A stretch of 64,000 nt of DNA, from contig CAKVCL010000004.1 in NCBI GenBank assembly GCA_934725855.1, forward strand, positions 1 through 64,000, in the 5' to 3' direction. The position numbers were made by a program, and so were the translations under genes. A model generated the notes under the pieces. That model did no database searches. It was given only the letters and a program-made list of their open reading frames with translations, and was not told the origin of the DNA. Shown piece after piece: positions 46,126 through 57,400 of this stretch (its first letter is position 1; each line of letters opens with the position of its first letter). This DNA is from an uncultured Cellulosilyticum sp. Its GTDB lineage: Bacteria; Bacillota; Clostridia; Lachnospirales; Cellulosilyticaceae.

Positions 46126-48282
46126 CTATATTTCAGATACTACCAGTTCTATATCTTGCAAATAAGGTATCGCATGCTTTAAAATGGTCACTTTTCCTTG
46201 CTTATTTCTATAGCACAAACGCTCCTCACAGCTAATTTCCATTTGCTTTACCCTGATTACATTAGGAAGTTTACATATATCTTGAATAATCTTTTCTTCA
46301 TTCATAGACATACCTATGATTTCTTCCTTTTTCTCCATTTTGTCTTTAAAATCAAAATGATGGAGGATGCTCTCTTTAATCTCATATTGTGTGGACCGAA
46401 TCCCTATGTCTTGAAGTTCAGCTTCTATATATACCTTCATGCCTACATAACATGGTGCAATCACTTTAATTCTAGTCGTTAAAATTCTGTATTCCTCTAG
46501 GTATCTTTTAATTTTATTTAGAAAAACTTCATCTGGCATAGGATGCTCTTCTGAATTGTAAGGCACAACCACAACCGTTACGGTAGTTGGGTCATTAAAT
46601 CGATTGGTAAGAATTTCTTCTGAATTGTATCCTGGAATAACCTTTATACCTAACAGCCTAATTCCTGGCATATTTCTAACTATATTTTCATAGTCTTGTG
46701 CTGTAACTGCCTTTACCGTCCTTTTTAAATCTATTTTTAATCTGCCTATCGCATCTTGTATCGTTTCTGCATCCTCACCCGAAAACATTTTCATGATTTT
46801 AACTGGAGTAATCTCTTCACCTAAATAATAAATGGGGCTTAATGTCTGCTTTCCAATATTGCCTGCTCTACCTTGTGTGGTAGTAAGCTCTGTGATTATC
46901 AAATTATTTTCCCCTGCTTCAGGCACTGCACCCATCTCATTATCTCCAAAAACTACTTCATGGTTAGCTGCATCATAGGTAAAACATTTATCATAAGGTC
47001 CTAATTGACTTAGCTTATCAACATAATACCATTTTCCCCAGCGCTTTATATCATCTTCTACAGTTTCTTCTACCATGATACACATTTTCTCTGGAATAAC
47101 ACTTTCATTAATATCAAGCTTAAAGCTTTGATAAGGCAATCCATTAGAACTTCCCAAAATCATATTTCTTCTAAATGCTTTGACATAGGATATGGCATAA
47201 ACCTCGGAACTTTCTTTACTTAGACTCGTTTTTATGGGACTAAAGTGTAATTCTTTATAACTTATTCCTTCATCTATTCTTTCTTTTTCTTCATATTCAT
47301 TTTGAATATAGTATCCGTACTCATCTTTAATAAAAAGTAAATGCTCCACTTCATTACTAAAATCATCCACTACTTTAACTGAAGCTTTTCCTGCTCTAAA
47401 GGTAGCTTCTTTTGAAGTGCCTATCGTGTACGTTCTCTCTTGCACAAGTTCTACAACATTTTCATATATATGTGCAATCTTTGGCTGCTCCTCGCAACCA
47501 TTTCTTAAGATTCTTGCTCTAATAAGCAATCTTTCTCCTCCATTAACTAGGTGACTGGCTACATCCTTTCCTATGTTTAAACCTAAAAAACCTGAAAAAG
47601 ATAAGGCATATGTATCATCTCTTATTACTTTAGCTTCTTTAAAGTTTCCATTTACAGATGAATATTCCCAAATAATATCTCTTGGTGGGTTTTCATTCGT
47701 CACATTTTTTATGCGCTTTATTGGATAATCATCTTCTATCTCCCAGTATAATGATAATTTATTAGATAACCCCTTTAAATCACACTCGATTTCTAAATAT
47801 AAGCTTGCCTCATTAGGATTACTTTGCTTATTTAACACAATATACATGCCTTCTTGGTCAAGAATTTCATTAGCACATATGTAGCCATCCTCTTCCTTGA
47901 AATAAACATTTCTTAGCTTATACTTTCCAAGCTCAGCTGACTCTTGATTTTCATAGGGTATCTCTCCTGCATAAAAAGGTGTATAGGGCTTTAATGTTAT
48001 ACCTTGAGCCTTAGTATCTACAGCCACCTCTAGTCTAGCTGGTACTTCTTTTAAAAGTTTTGTATGGAGTAACTTTAAAATGCTTTCATAGCCCTCTGAT
48101 GTCAGCTCATTTAAATGATATTGCTGCATTTCTTTAAGCCATGCAAAAAGCTCTAATATTGTGATTCCTGGATCATGCTCATTATAATCGGTCCACTCTG
48201 GATAAATGGTTTTTATTTTATTTATAGCTTTCTTAACAATATCCTCAAATACCTGATCATCATAATTAGGCAGATTTATCAA
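46126..48282 (-). CDS. baseplate J-like protein (second copy)
   Basis: 718 residues. The N-terminus has the CIS baseplate pattern (YPEWTDYNEHDPGITILELF, AWLKEMQQYHLNEL). The C-terminal half holds the baseplate J/gp47 core (TQGRAGNIGKQTL, AVTAQDYENIVRNMPGIRLL, TVTVVVVPYNSEEHPMPD). It forms wedge subunits together with the larger upstream J protein, corresponding to Afp11/Afp12-type proteins. The start is TTG (48282) with GAGGTG 7 nt upstream; no ATG is nearby. Confidence 0.87.
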   Translation of the reverse strand: MINLPNYDDQVFEDIVKKAINKIKTIYPEWTDYNEHDPGITILELFAWLKEMQQYHLNELTSEGYESILKLLHTKLLKEVPARLEVAVDTKAQGITLKPYTPFYAGEIPYENQESAELGKYKLRNVYFKEEDGYICANEILDQEGMYIVLNKQSNPNEASLYLEIECDLKGLSNKLSLYWEIEDDYPIKRIKNVTNENPPRDIIWEYSSVNGNFKEAKVIRDDTYALSFSGFLGLNIGKDVASHLVNGGERLLIRARILRNGCEEQPKIAHIYENVVELVQERTYTIGTSKEATFRAGKASVKVVDDFSNEVEHLLFIKDEYGYYIQNEYEEKERIDEGISYKELHFSPIKTSLSKESSEVYAISYVKAFRRNMILGSSNGLPYQSFKLDINESVIPEKMCIMVEETVEDDIKRWGKWYYVDKLSQLGPYDKCFTYDAANHEVVFGDNEMGAVPEAGENNLIITELTTTQGRAGNIGKQTLSPIYYLGEEITPVKIMKMFSGEDAETIQDAIGRLKIDLKRTVKAVTAQDYENIVRNMPGIRLLGIKVIPGYNSEEILTNRFNDPTTVTVVVVPYNSEEHPMPDEVFLNKIKRYLEEYRILTTRIKVIAPCYVGMKVYIEAELQDIGIRSTQYEIKESILHHFDFKDKMEKKEEIIGMSMNEEKIIQDICKLPNVIRVKQMEISCEERLCYRNKQGKVTILKHAIPYLQDIELVVSEI

Positions 48283-48305
48283 GCTATTTCACCTCTTTCT
48301 TCTGG

Positions 48306-51300
48306 CTACATTTTTACGATATGCTTTCCACTCACCATCACATTGTATTTCAAATTTGTTTTCTCATCTAACGGAATCATCCTTCTGATATTGCCCTCGT
48401 AATAAATGCCTTCAAGACTAATCTCTTCCACATAACTTACATATTTTACTTGATTAATTAAATCAAATAACTCAGCTCTATTAACTATTTCGCCTATCTT
48501 GCGACTTTGTGTGCCTTCTCCATTATTAAAGTATTTATCTAGAACGTTTATAATCTCTTTTTCTAAGGATGCAGCATATTCGTAGTCTTCCACTTTTACT
48601 TTCACTTCTGCATTAATTTGAATAATGACAGCTGGAATAATATGCAGTCTTCCACTTTCTATAAGCTCACAACTTGTGACCCCTTTTAGGTATTCATAAA
48701 CCTCCTGACAGAGTAAAAGGCAATACGTTCTATTTTCTACGTTGTCAGGCCTAATAACAATTGTTACATTGCCATATTTTATATTTCCATCTTGGTCAAA
48801 GTTTGAAAAGCATTTAACATCCTTAATAACCGCAAATTTTTCTAGGATAATATTCTCGAAGTCTTCCTTAGTCACTGCACGATTTCTGCTCTTTAGCTTA
48901 TATGAGCCAATCTTTTCAAGAATCGCCATATCATGCTTATCGCTGCCGCCACAAGTCGGCTGTATATTCTCAATGCTGCTCACGTAAGATATACTCGTTA
49001 CCAAATTAGGCTCACGCTGTTTTTCTAGATTACCTCTTTTTCCGCCACCACAGCTATATTGCACTTTTATATTGGCATTTTCATTATAAGGTACTACTTT
49101 TCCTTTATGATCGTCACCAAAGGTAATACTATTTTCATAATGGCTGAGCACATAAACTCTATCATTACTTTTTGCTTCTTCAATACTATCTATCGGGTTC
49201 CATCTTACCCAAAACTCAGATATATTTTGGGCCCCATCATATTCTATGGTAACCTGGTCTGGATGCTCTTTTAATAGCTGATTCATTTCAAACTTAGAAA
49301 TTTCTGCAATTTCATTAATCCATACCTCAGCTTCTAAAACAGGTCCTCTCGGAAGGATAATCTTTTTATTTGCCTCGTGAATGGCTGAAGCAAAATATAC
49401 CTCTCCTATAGTCTCCTTTTGAGTAATATTCACGGCATTCATGTAAATGCCTTTGACAACAGGCAAGCTTTCTTGATGCTTATATTTTAAGTCTTTAGAA
49501 ATGATTCTAAGCCAATAGCCTTCTTCACCAAACAAATTCATTTCTTTAAAATCTGATGGGATATACAAAGATACAATGCCACTATTAGTTAAGGCATTGG
49601 TTTGATCAATCACTTTAATATCTCGCCAAGCATATTTTTTCTCTATATCTTGACCTAGATACTGGAAAATAATTACCCTGTCATCATATGTATTGCCTTC
49701 TACATCAAAATATAAATTAACTGGATACCCATTAGGTTTTGTATCAAAATTCATATACATCGCATGCTCTGTTTCTTGCAATGTTTTGTATAAAGTCAGT
49801 ACTTGATTTTCTCCTTTTGGGTGGTACACCTTTTTATTGCAATTATTTTCAGTAAAAACAATTTCTGCTTCTCTAAGTTCATTACCATAGTCAAAGTCAA
49901 GTGAAATGCGCTTAACAATAGGCAGCATCATGTTCGCATAAGTTGAAAATTCATTTTGTATATCCAGTATTCTAACTCTTATCCAATAGTTTTCTATTGC
50001 ATTTTGCATACTTGGCTGCAAGTCTTTGGGGCATACAAATTCTATATCTCCTTGAAAGGTTCCATTAAATGGATTGGTCAGTCCTTTAAGCGGAAGTGCC
50101 GTCCACCCTAAACCATTCCAATATTCCCATACCACATTTGAAACCGTTATTTCTTCTCTTCTTCGAATATCCTCTGACTTCTTTTCTATGATGTATTTCT
50201 TAGCAAAATCGTATTGTATTCCCAAGTCTTCTACGCCTATTTCTTTTGGCACAATTCCTAAATCTAACTTTATATGAATCGTTGCCCCTCTTTTAGAAAA
50301 AAACTCACTAGATGCCATATAAAAGCAGTCATAAGGCATTAACTGTTTACCAAAACAATAGCCTCCCTCTTTTATATCTACTGTACTGTCATTTGCATAA
50401 GCTAAGTCTAGTGATAACTCAGCTTGCTTTTCATTTACAATGCTTGAACTTCCTATAAATAGGCTATCTGAAATAAGCTCTTCTTGCTGAATACTATCCG
50501 ATTTAAAACGGCATACAATCCATCTAGCATTTATACTGCTTTCTAAATTCTCCGTTTCATTTAAAGCATTACTATTTAAACTAGCTTTAGAAATCTCTTT
50601 ATCATTATTTTTAATGAGATGAATTTCATCTTGTTTCAAATACACTTCCTCAAAAACTACTTCTTCTCCGCTTTCATCATAAAAGAACCATGTTACTAAA
50701 TCTTTATTTGCTAGTACCTCGTTAATTTCTTTATTAAGATACATGAGTTTAGTATTTTTTATTTTTAATGTAACCTCCATCTTTCCACTAAAAAAAAGCA
50801 CATCTTCTGCTGCAATGGCAAAAAAGTGACTTTGTATATTATTTTTAGCATTAGGATTAAAGAAGTTAATCCATTCATTTTTATCTACACGTTCAATAAT
50901 GTCTTTTTTAGGATCAACACTAAATATATTTCTTAAAGAACTAGGCGTTGCTACAAAATCTGTTTGTGTTTCAAATAGCACCCTACCATCTGTATTTTCA
51001 TCTTCAGTGGTTTCTTCATAATAAATCTGGGTACCTGCTGGTATAAATACATTTTCATCCAAGTTTCCTACCATATTAAACTTTATAGTGCCTGTGGCTG
51101 CATTAATATCATCTGAACCTACCCCTAATAAATTGAGAAATTCTAAGTAGTATTTATAAGGTACTTGATCAAACCTATCTATGGTTTCTTCAAACATCTG
51201 TGCAAATAGTTTAACAAGTGCAGAGCCGCCATCCATTTCTTCTCGATTAAACTTCCACTCTGGTGTATATAACTTGGATTTTTTATAAATTTCTAATAAG

Positions 51301-51344
51301 ATGTCTTCTTCTTTACGTCCATCTATCTGAGGTAGTTCTATCAT
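48306..51344 (-). CDS. large baseplate J-like wedge protein
   Basis: 1012 residues. The N-terminus shows YTPEWKFNREEMDGGSALVK and LFAQMFEETIDRFDQVPYKY, typical of wedge proteins. A long beta-rich insertion follows, then the J core (VQYSCGGGKRGNL, NRAVTKEDFENIILEKFAVI, VTIVIRPDN). Its ATG overlaps the gp25 stop (ATGA), giving coupled translation. SD GGGGG. It is longer than the second J protein by nearly 300 residues, mostly in the middle, a usual asymmetry in CIS loci. Confidence 0.87.
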   Translation of the reverse strand: MIELPQIDGRKEEDILLEIYKKSKLYTPEWKFNREEMDGGSALVKLFAQMFEETIDRFDQVPYKYYLEFLNLLGVGSDDINAATGTIKFNMVGNLDENVFIPAGTQIYYEETTEDENTDGRVLFETQTDFVATPSSLRNIFSVDPKKDIIERVDKNEWINFFNPNAKNNIQSHFFAIAAEDVLFFSGKMEVTLKIKNTKLMYLNKEINEVLANKDLVTWFFYDESGEEVVFEEVYLKQDEIHLIKNNDKEISKASLNSNALNETENLESSINARWIVCRFKSDSIQQEELISDSLFIGSSSIVNEKQAELSLDLAYANDSTVDIKEGGYCFGKQLMPYDCFYMASSEFFSKRGATIHIKLDLGIVPKEIGVEDLGIQYDFAKKYIIEKKSEDIRRREEITVSNVVWEYWNGLGWTALPLKGLTNPFNGTFQGDIEFVCPKDLQPSMQNAIENYWIRVRILDIQNEFSTYANMMLPIVKRISLDFDYGNELREAEIVFTENNCNKKVYHPKGENQVLTLYKTLQETEHAMYMNFDTKPNGYPVNLYFDVEGNTYDDRVIIFQYLGQDIEKKYAWRDIKVIDQTNALTNSGIVSLYIPSDFKEMNLFGEEGYWLRIISKDLKYKHQESLPVVKGIYMNAVNITQKETIGEVYFASAIHEANKKIILPRGPVLEAEVWINEIAEISKFEMNQLLKEHPDQVTIEYDGAQNISEFWVRWNPIDSIEEAKSNDRVYVLSHYENSITFGDDHKGKVVPYNENANIKVQYSCGGGKRGNLEKQREPNLVTSISYVSSIENIQPTCGGSDKHDMAILEKIGSYKLKSRNRAVTKEDFENIILEKFAVIKDVKCFSNFDQDGNIKYGNVTIVIRPDNVENRTYCLLLCQEVYEYLKGVTSCELIESGRLHIIPAVIIQINAEVKVKVEDYEYAASLEKEIINVLDKYFNNGEGTQSRKIGEIVNRAELFDLINQVKYVSYVEEISLEGIYYEGNIRRMIPLDEKTNLKYNVMVSGKHIVKM

Positions 51345-51754
51345 ATTCCAGCCCCCTCTAATAAGTAGAATGGATATACTTTGTTAAATAAGTTATTCGT
51401 GGAGCGGACTACATACCCGATGTTAACAATCACCTTACTTGTATCACCGTGGTCTGTATTCACTTCTACATTTATATCCTTAATTCGAGGTTCATACGTT
51501 TCTAATGCTGTTCTTATACTTTCTTCTAAACTTGATATATTTTCTAGTCTATTTACTGTAAACAAGAAGTCTTCTACATTTGAGCCAAAATTAGGTCTCA
51601 TCACACGCTCATTTATATTGGTTCTTAAAATAATTTGAATGGCTTCTGAGATATCTTCTTCATGACTAACCATTTTAATTTTTCCAGTTTGTTTATTAAC
51701 TGAAAAAGGAAAAGCAAAACCTGTTCCTAAAAACTGCTTGGTATATTCACTCAT
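51341..51754 (-). CDS. gp25-like baseplate wedge protein
   Basis: 137 residues with the gpW/gp25 signature: FPFSVNKQTGKIKMV, AIQIILRTNINERVMRPNFG, SNVEDFLF and TALETYEPRIKDINVEV. It corresponds to Afp9/TssE and nucleates sheath assembly on the baseplate. SD GGAGGG lies 9 nt before ATG. Gene overlaps the wedge J gene by 4 bp. A highly reliable CIS marker. Confidence 0.93.
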   Translation of the reverse strand: MSEYTKQFLGTGFAFPFSVNKQTGKIKMVSHEEDISEAIQIILRTNINERVMRPNFGSNVEDFLFTVNRLENISSLEESIRTALETYEPRIKDINVEVNTDHGDTSKVIVNIGYVVRSTNNLFNKVYPFYLLEGAGI

Positions 51755-51771
51755 CTTTTTTCGCCCTCCTA

Positions 51772-52554
51772 TTAGTTAATCTTTACAATTTGGCCTTTTA
51801 CTTGCGTAATACCTGTGGCTTGTATATCAACTTGCACCGCTTTCATTTCTGCTGTTCCACTTGTTGCTTGCTCTGATAAATTCGCACTTTTAGTTGAGAT
51901 CTTATTTTTAGTTTCTATTTCTATCGTCTTTGAAGTGCCATCCATAATAATTTTTGTATCTCCACCCACCTCTAGCGAAAGCTTTTTTTCACATTTTACT
52001 GTAATTTCTCCACCCTTAATATCTATTTTAATAAAATTCTTTCCTTGTTTGTCTGTAATATTAATAAATTCTTTTTCATCATCTATTACCATTTGAGCTT
52101 CTTTAGGTGTTTTTACTGTAATGCTTTCTTTCTTATCTTTATCTGAGAGAATGATATTATTTTTTTGTGGAGTTGTAATTTGATAAACTTCATGAGCTTT
52201 CTTAGCTTCATCAATGGGTGCAGGATGAGGTACAGGAGGTGTGATATCTTCATGCCATACGCATCCTAAAACAAAGGGTCTAGAAACATTATTTCCTTCA
52301 AAACCTAGAAGTACGATGTCATTTACATTAGGTCTAAAGAAAATGCCATAGTCTTTCCCTCCAAAAGGGGTCATGACATATGCCCATTCCAACTGTCCTT
52401 GATTGTTATCAAAGGTAAAGTATTGGCACCTTACTCTTCCTAATTTATCTGGGTCATCTATATTTACTACTTTTGCGAGTGTAAGTCCTTGCCTAATTTC
52501 ATTAGAACTTGTCCCCATATCATCAAAAGAATTTAACTCATCAAATATTGACAT
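51772..52554 (-). CDS. spike protein (gp5/VgrG C-terminal-like, baseplate V)
   Basis: 260 residues. An OB-fold spike base lies near 20-115 (GLTLAKVVNIDDPDKLGRVR, MTPFGGKDYGIFFRPNVNDI, VLLGFEGNN). A C-terminal beta-helical needle with regular KxIxIxxK-type strands follows (about 150-260). It corresponds to the C-terminal half of Afp8/PVC8. The hub half is encoded by a separate gene 21 bp upstream. SD AGGAGG precedes ATG. There is no lysozyme or effector domain. Confidence 0.9.
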   Translation of the reverse strand: MSIFDELNSFDDMGTSSNEIRQGLTLAKVVNIDDPDKLGRVRCQYFTFDNNQGQLEWAYVMTPFGGKDYGIFFRPNVNDIVLLGFEGNNVSRPFVLGCVWHEDITPPVPHPAPIDEAKKAHEVYQITTPQKNNIILSDKDKKESITVKTPKEAQMVIDDEKEFINITDKQGKNFIKIDIKGGEITVKCEKKLSLEVGGDTKIIMDGTSKTIEIETKNKISTKSANLSEQATSGTAEMKAVQVDIQATGITQVKGQIVKIN

Positions 52555-52575
52555 GGCTGCCTCCTATTATGCGCT

Positions 52576-53682
52576 TTATAAAAATAATTTGCTTGAAGTC
52601 GCTTTAAATTCCGTTATGTAACCTTGACCACTAAAGCTATGTGTCACCTCACTGAGTATATAATCTCCATTAATCCCCTTTAATGTCTGCTCTATTGTAA
52701 TCTTAGAGCCTATACATACTTCTGGTAAGCCAATGATTCTTCCTTGACAATGGACAAACTTTCCTGCACTTCTGCTTAAAACGCCTCTTGCAAGTTGATT
52801 GGCTATACTTGCATTCTCAGCTTCGATTTCCTCTAAAATAATTGTTTTATCCTTTGCCACTGTTGCTAGTTCTGAGCCACTTTTACCTTTGCCACTTAGC
52901 TTTGAACACTTACCCTCTACTTTTTCTCTTTTTTTATTGTAGCCTATTACCTTTACGGTTCCTATTTGATTAGTCAAATCTGCTTCATGCTGAAAACTCA
53001 GTAAATTCTTTCCCCAGCTTAAGCTAACTCCTGGGATTGACTTTGCTTCAGCTACCGTAAACTTTCCAAAATAGATTTTTTTATAGAAAGTACAAAATGT
53101 ATAGCCATAGCTCTTTGCATACTTAATCAGATAAGAAAGGGCATCTTGTTTTTGAACGATTCTATCTACCTTCACTTTCTTTTTCTGACTTTCATCAACT
53201 CCTGACATATCTATAGCACCATACATACTACAACATCTTTGTAATACGCCCTTGATTAAATCAATATCGTTTGGGTCCTCTTTAGCTGACCATTCATATT
53301 TATTTTTCAATACTCCTTTTGCATCTAAGCATTGTACTCTTACGACAATACCTGATTCTGAAAAATTACATCCTACAGAATTGATGTAACCATTAAATAC
53401 ACCTTTTAAAGTGCTGCCATACCCTAACTTTACTTCAACTTGTTTACCCATTTGAAATATAGAGTAAATATCTTTGTCAAATCCATGTTTTTCATAATCA
53501 TATCCTACAAATACAGTAAACTCACAGTCATTCATCGTACTCGTTTCTAGGGTAGAATGTGTATTGATTTCAATTACTGGATATTCACTCTTAGAAAGCT
53601 TACTGCCACCTATGATAATGTCGTAAGCAAATACCGAGTAATTGTCATATTTTTTATCAAGTGCTATTGAATAAATAGCCAT
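52576..53682 (-). CDS. baseplate hub protein (gp27/VgrG N-terminal-like)
   Basis: 368 residues of the phage late control D/VgrG N-terminal type: VEVKLGYGSTLKGVFNGYIN, IVRVQCLDAKGVLKNKY, and VKVDRIVQKQDALSYLIKYAKSYGYTF as shorter blocks. The C-terminal ANQLARGVLSRSAGKFVHC and LKGINGDYILSEVTHSFSG are typical. It forms the trimeric hub that carries the spike protein. In Afp and PVC, hub and spike are one protein; here they are split. SD GGGAG before ATG. Confidence 0.9.
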   Translation of the reverse strand: MAIYSIALDKKYDNYSVFAYDIIIGGSKLSKSEYPVIEINTHSTLETSTMNDCEFTVFVGYDYEKHGFDKDIYSIFQMGKQVEVKLGYGSTLKGVFNGYINSVGCNFSESGIVVRVQCLDAKGVLKNKYEWSAKEDPNDIDLIKGVLQRCCSMYGAIDMSGVDESQKKKVKVDRIVQKQDALSYLIKYAKSYGYTFCTFYKKIYFGKFTVAEAKSIPGVSLSWGKNLLSFQHEADLTNQIGTVKVIGYNKKREKVEGKCSKLSGKGKSGSELATVAKDKTIILEEIEAENASIANQLARGVLSRSAGKFVHCQGRIIGLPEVCIGSKITIEQTLKGINGDYILSEVTHSFSGQGYITEFKATSSKLFL

Positions 53683-53698
53683 TGTTTATTTCTCCCTT

Positions 53699-54385
53699 CT
53701 ATAAAATAGGTGGAATAACAATATCTTGTCCTGATTTCAATAATCTGGGGTTCGTCATATGATTTGCCTTTGCAATTCGTCGCCATTCACTGCAGCTGCC
53801 ATACTCTATTTCTGCAAAACTACACAACTTATCACCTTGTGTTACCGTTCTATATTTCGTTCTATCTGGTGAATTTCTGATATTATTATCTACTTGATTG
53901 GACTTAATGGTAATGTTTAAAGTGGCTCTTAATGGGACGCCTGTTCCAGAAAACATGGTGAATTTTTCTTGTATATCTGTTACATAGCCCTTAAACTTTA
54001 TTTTTCCCCAAACAAATGTTACTTCATCTGGTCTATGCTTATCTTCATTGACATTTAATAACTTATAAAAGCCCTCCGTATATTCTCTTACATCTGTCTT
54101 TAGTAGTGTAGGTAATTTACTTGTCGCAAATAGCTTGGCGTTATGTGTTTCCAGCCCTGCTGCATAAGTATCAAAAAACAAAGAAAAGTTTAATATCTCG
54201 GCCCCTCCGCCTACATATTGAATAACTGGGCGGTCTAACCCTGGTACTTTTATCTCTGCATAACTCGATTCTCTTTGTATAGAAAACTCAGAGGGGTTAA
54301 ATAAACATTTACAGGTTTTACCTAATGCTGAACTTACTACGTTTCCACCCTCTTGCACTGTTATATAGGCTTTAGAAATAACCAT
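53699..54385 (-). CDS. LysM-containing baseplate protein (Afp7-like)
   Basis: 228 residues. The N-terminal three quarters match CIS hub-associated proteins (CKCLFNPSEFSIQRESSYAE, GGAEILNFSLFFDTYA, FVWGKIKFKGYVTDIQEKF). A C-terminal LysM module (181-228) has VTQGDKLCSFAEIEYGS and LLKSGQDIVIPPIL. In CIS particles this protein sits between tube and hub; the LysM is structural rather than for murein binding. SD GGAGGA 11 nt before ATG. Confidence 0.9.
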   Translation of the reverse strand: MVISKAYITVQEGGNVVSSALGKTCKCLFNPSEFSIQRESSYAEIKVPGLDRPVIQYVGGGAEILNFSLFFDTYAAGLETHNAKLFATSKLPTLLKTDVREYTEGFYKLLNVNEDKHRPDEVTFVWGKIKFKGYVTDIQEKFTMFSGTGVPLRATLNITIKSNQVDNNIRNSPDRTKYRTVTQGDKLCSFAEIEYGSCSEWRRIAKANHMTNPRLLKSGQDIVIPPIL

Positions 54386-54408
54386 CTTATTTCACTTCCT
54401 CCAACTAT

Positions 54409-57400
54409 TTATAATCCAGAACGTCTTCTTTCTCTGATTAGTCGCTCTTCAATCTGCTTATAAACTGTATCTACTAGCTTAGTCATCTGTCCTCGTTCCA
54501 ATTGTCCTATATCATAATTAACCGTTTGTTTTAATTTCTGCATATTGGTTTTCATCTGTTCATTAATGGATTTTACTTCATTTTGTGCTTTACTGGCTTT
54601 ATTCGCTTTAAAGTCTGTAACATAGTCCGTTGATGCCTTATTGATTGGCGCATTGTAATTGGCTTGATTGTTCATGTTCCCATTAAATAACTGATTTGAC
54701 GCATTAGGATAAGCTGGCTGATTTGAATAACCTGGTGGCACTAATATCATCATTTCAGATTCCGAATGCTTCTCAAAATTAAGTTTTGGAAGCACCACAA
54801 CCATTTTACCTTCTTTTACATCTAGCTTATTAATCTGACCTTGTGTTAAATTAATTGGCGTGTTTCTAACCCCTTCAAAAAAGCTTTGATGATTAACCCC
54901 TATCTTCTCTTTCAGTATCTTATTCTTTTCTAAACGTGTATTTTCTCTTTCTGCAACCGTTAAATTCTGCTCATAAATTTGAATCGCTTGATACACTTTT
55001 TTAGTAAGAAGCATCTTATTTAACATACTGCTATGAACACCTTCTGAGTTGCGTCCTACAGCATCACTTTCTTTAATGTCTTCATGATAAAATAAACTGA
55101 TTGGACGACCATTATAAATGGCATAACCGCTTATATTCTCTCCACTATTTAATACGTTTGAGCTATTTATATGACTAATTTTGAGCTTATTACGTTGGTT
55201 ATTAAATAAACTCATTATATTTCTACTAGATAACATTTTTATGCTTTTATCACTTGCAATAAAAGTACTATAAACCCTATATATTTTTAATAAATATTCC
55301 TCATAGTTATTTACTAGTTCTTCATTTTTAGTAAATGGTTGATTGTCATCTACTTTTTTATTGCTTGCAGTATTTGTTCTCTCTGTGTTATTATCTGCTA
55401 CTTGTTTTTCTAACTGCCTAATGAACTGATTACTTAGCTGATTCACTTCTACTATAAATTTATTAATTTCTAAACTTTTGCTTCTATCAACTTTGACATT
55501 CTTATTTGCTTTAATAATTTCTTCAATAACATTGCCTTGTATATTTTTTATCTCGCTAATTAGTTCTAACGCATCTTTTGATATGTCCTTCTTACTTTTT
55601 TCAAACTCCAACACACTATCGTTAAGCTCTTCATAGTAAAAAAGACTTATTGGAGCATTTTTATAAATATCATAACTACTTATATTTTCTTCGCTTCCAA
55701 ATACGCTCAATTCATGTCTATTACTAATTTTATTTCTTGTATTAAACCATATCATTGCATTTTGCTTTAATGCTTCTTCTGCTACTCCATTATTTTGTAC
55801 AAAAGTGTTATAAAGCCTCTGTACTTTTAATAAATACGCCTCATAGTTATTTATCAGCTCCTCATTTTTAATGAATCGTTGGTTGTTCTCTATGAGTTTT
55901 TCACTATCTATTGTTTCATAATTTATTGTTTCTCTATGATCAATTTGATTGTTATTTATTCCTTTATTGTTTATCTCTTTATTATTTATCTGCTTATTGC
56001 TTATCTCTTTATTACTTTGGATATTAATTCTCTCTCTATTATGATCTGTTGTTTGTTTTTCTAACTGTCTAATGAGGCTATTACTTAACTGCTTCACTCC
56101 TACTATAAATTTATTAATTTCTAAGCTTTTGCTTGTATTAAATTTAGTATCCTTATTTTCTTTAATAACCTCTTCAATCATATCACTTTGTATATTTTTT
56201 ATTTGATTAATCAGTTCTAACGCATCTTTTGATACATCCTTTTTACTTTTTTCAAGTTCTAAAACACTATCTTTAAGTGCTTCAGGGTAAAAGAGACTCA
56301 TTGTATTATTAATACTATTCCTTACATTTTTCCTATTAAACGATGTGATTGTATTCTGTTTTAATAGTGCTTTTGACCCTACGTTATTTTTTACAAAAAT
56401 GCTATAAAGCCTCTGTACTTTTACTAAATACGCCTCATAGTTATTTATCAACTCTTCATTTTGAATGAAGGGTTGATTGCCATTTATCTCTTTATTACTT
56501 GCAATATTAATTTTCTCTTTGCTATTTACTACTGTATGATGATCTGTGGTTTGTTTTTCTAACTGGCTAATGAGGCTATTACTTAACTGATTCACTGCTA
56601 CTATAAATTTATTAATCTCCAAACTCTTGCTTGTATTAAATTTGGTGTTCTTATTTTCCTTAATAACTTCTTCAATTATATTGCTTTGTATATTTTTTAT
56701 CTCACTAATCAGTTCTAACGTATCTTGTAATACGTCCTTTTTGCTTTTTTCAAGCTCTAAAACACTATCTTTAAGCGCTTCGGGGTAAAAGAGGCTTAAC
56801 GCATTTTTATTACTAATCGTATTACTAATCCTATTCCTTATATTTTCCTTACTAAACGATGTGATTGTATTTTGCCTTAATACTGCTTTTGACTCTGCGT
56901 TATTTTTTACAAAAGTATTATAAACCCTCTGTACTTTTACTAAATATGCTTCATAACTATTAAATAATTGTTCCTTACTAATCAACTGATTTTTATCATT
57001 TATATTTTTACTATTGATAATGATTTTATTGGATATCTCTCTTTGGAGCTGACTTATAAAGTTTTCGCTTAACTGATTAATTTCTACGATTAGTTGATTG
57101 GTTTCTAAACTACTATTAACTTTTGTACTGTTTTTTTGACTAATAATTTCCTCAATAATACTACTTTGTATTCTTTTTATCTGATTAATTAATATCGTAG
57201 GGTCACTTTTTCTGCCCTTATTATTGTTTTCAAATTCTTCAATGCTTTGTTTAATATCCTCATGATAAAACAGACTCATTGATGTGTTTTGCTTTAAATT
57301 AAGCGTTCTTATCTTGGACAGCTTATTGCTTTGTGAATTACCGTATAGGATATGCTTTGACAAAGGAGTAATTACCTGATTATTTATATGATTAATCTTT

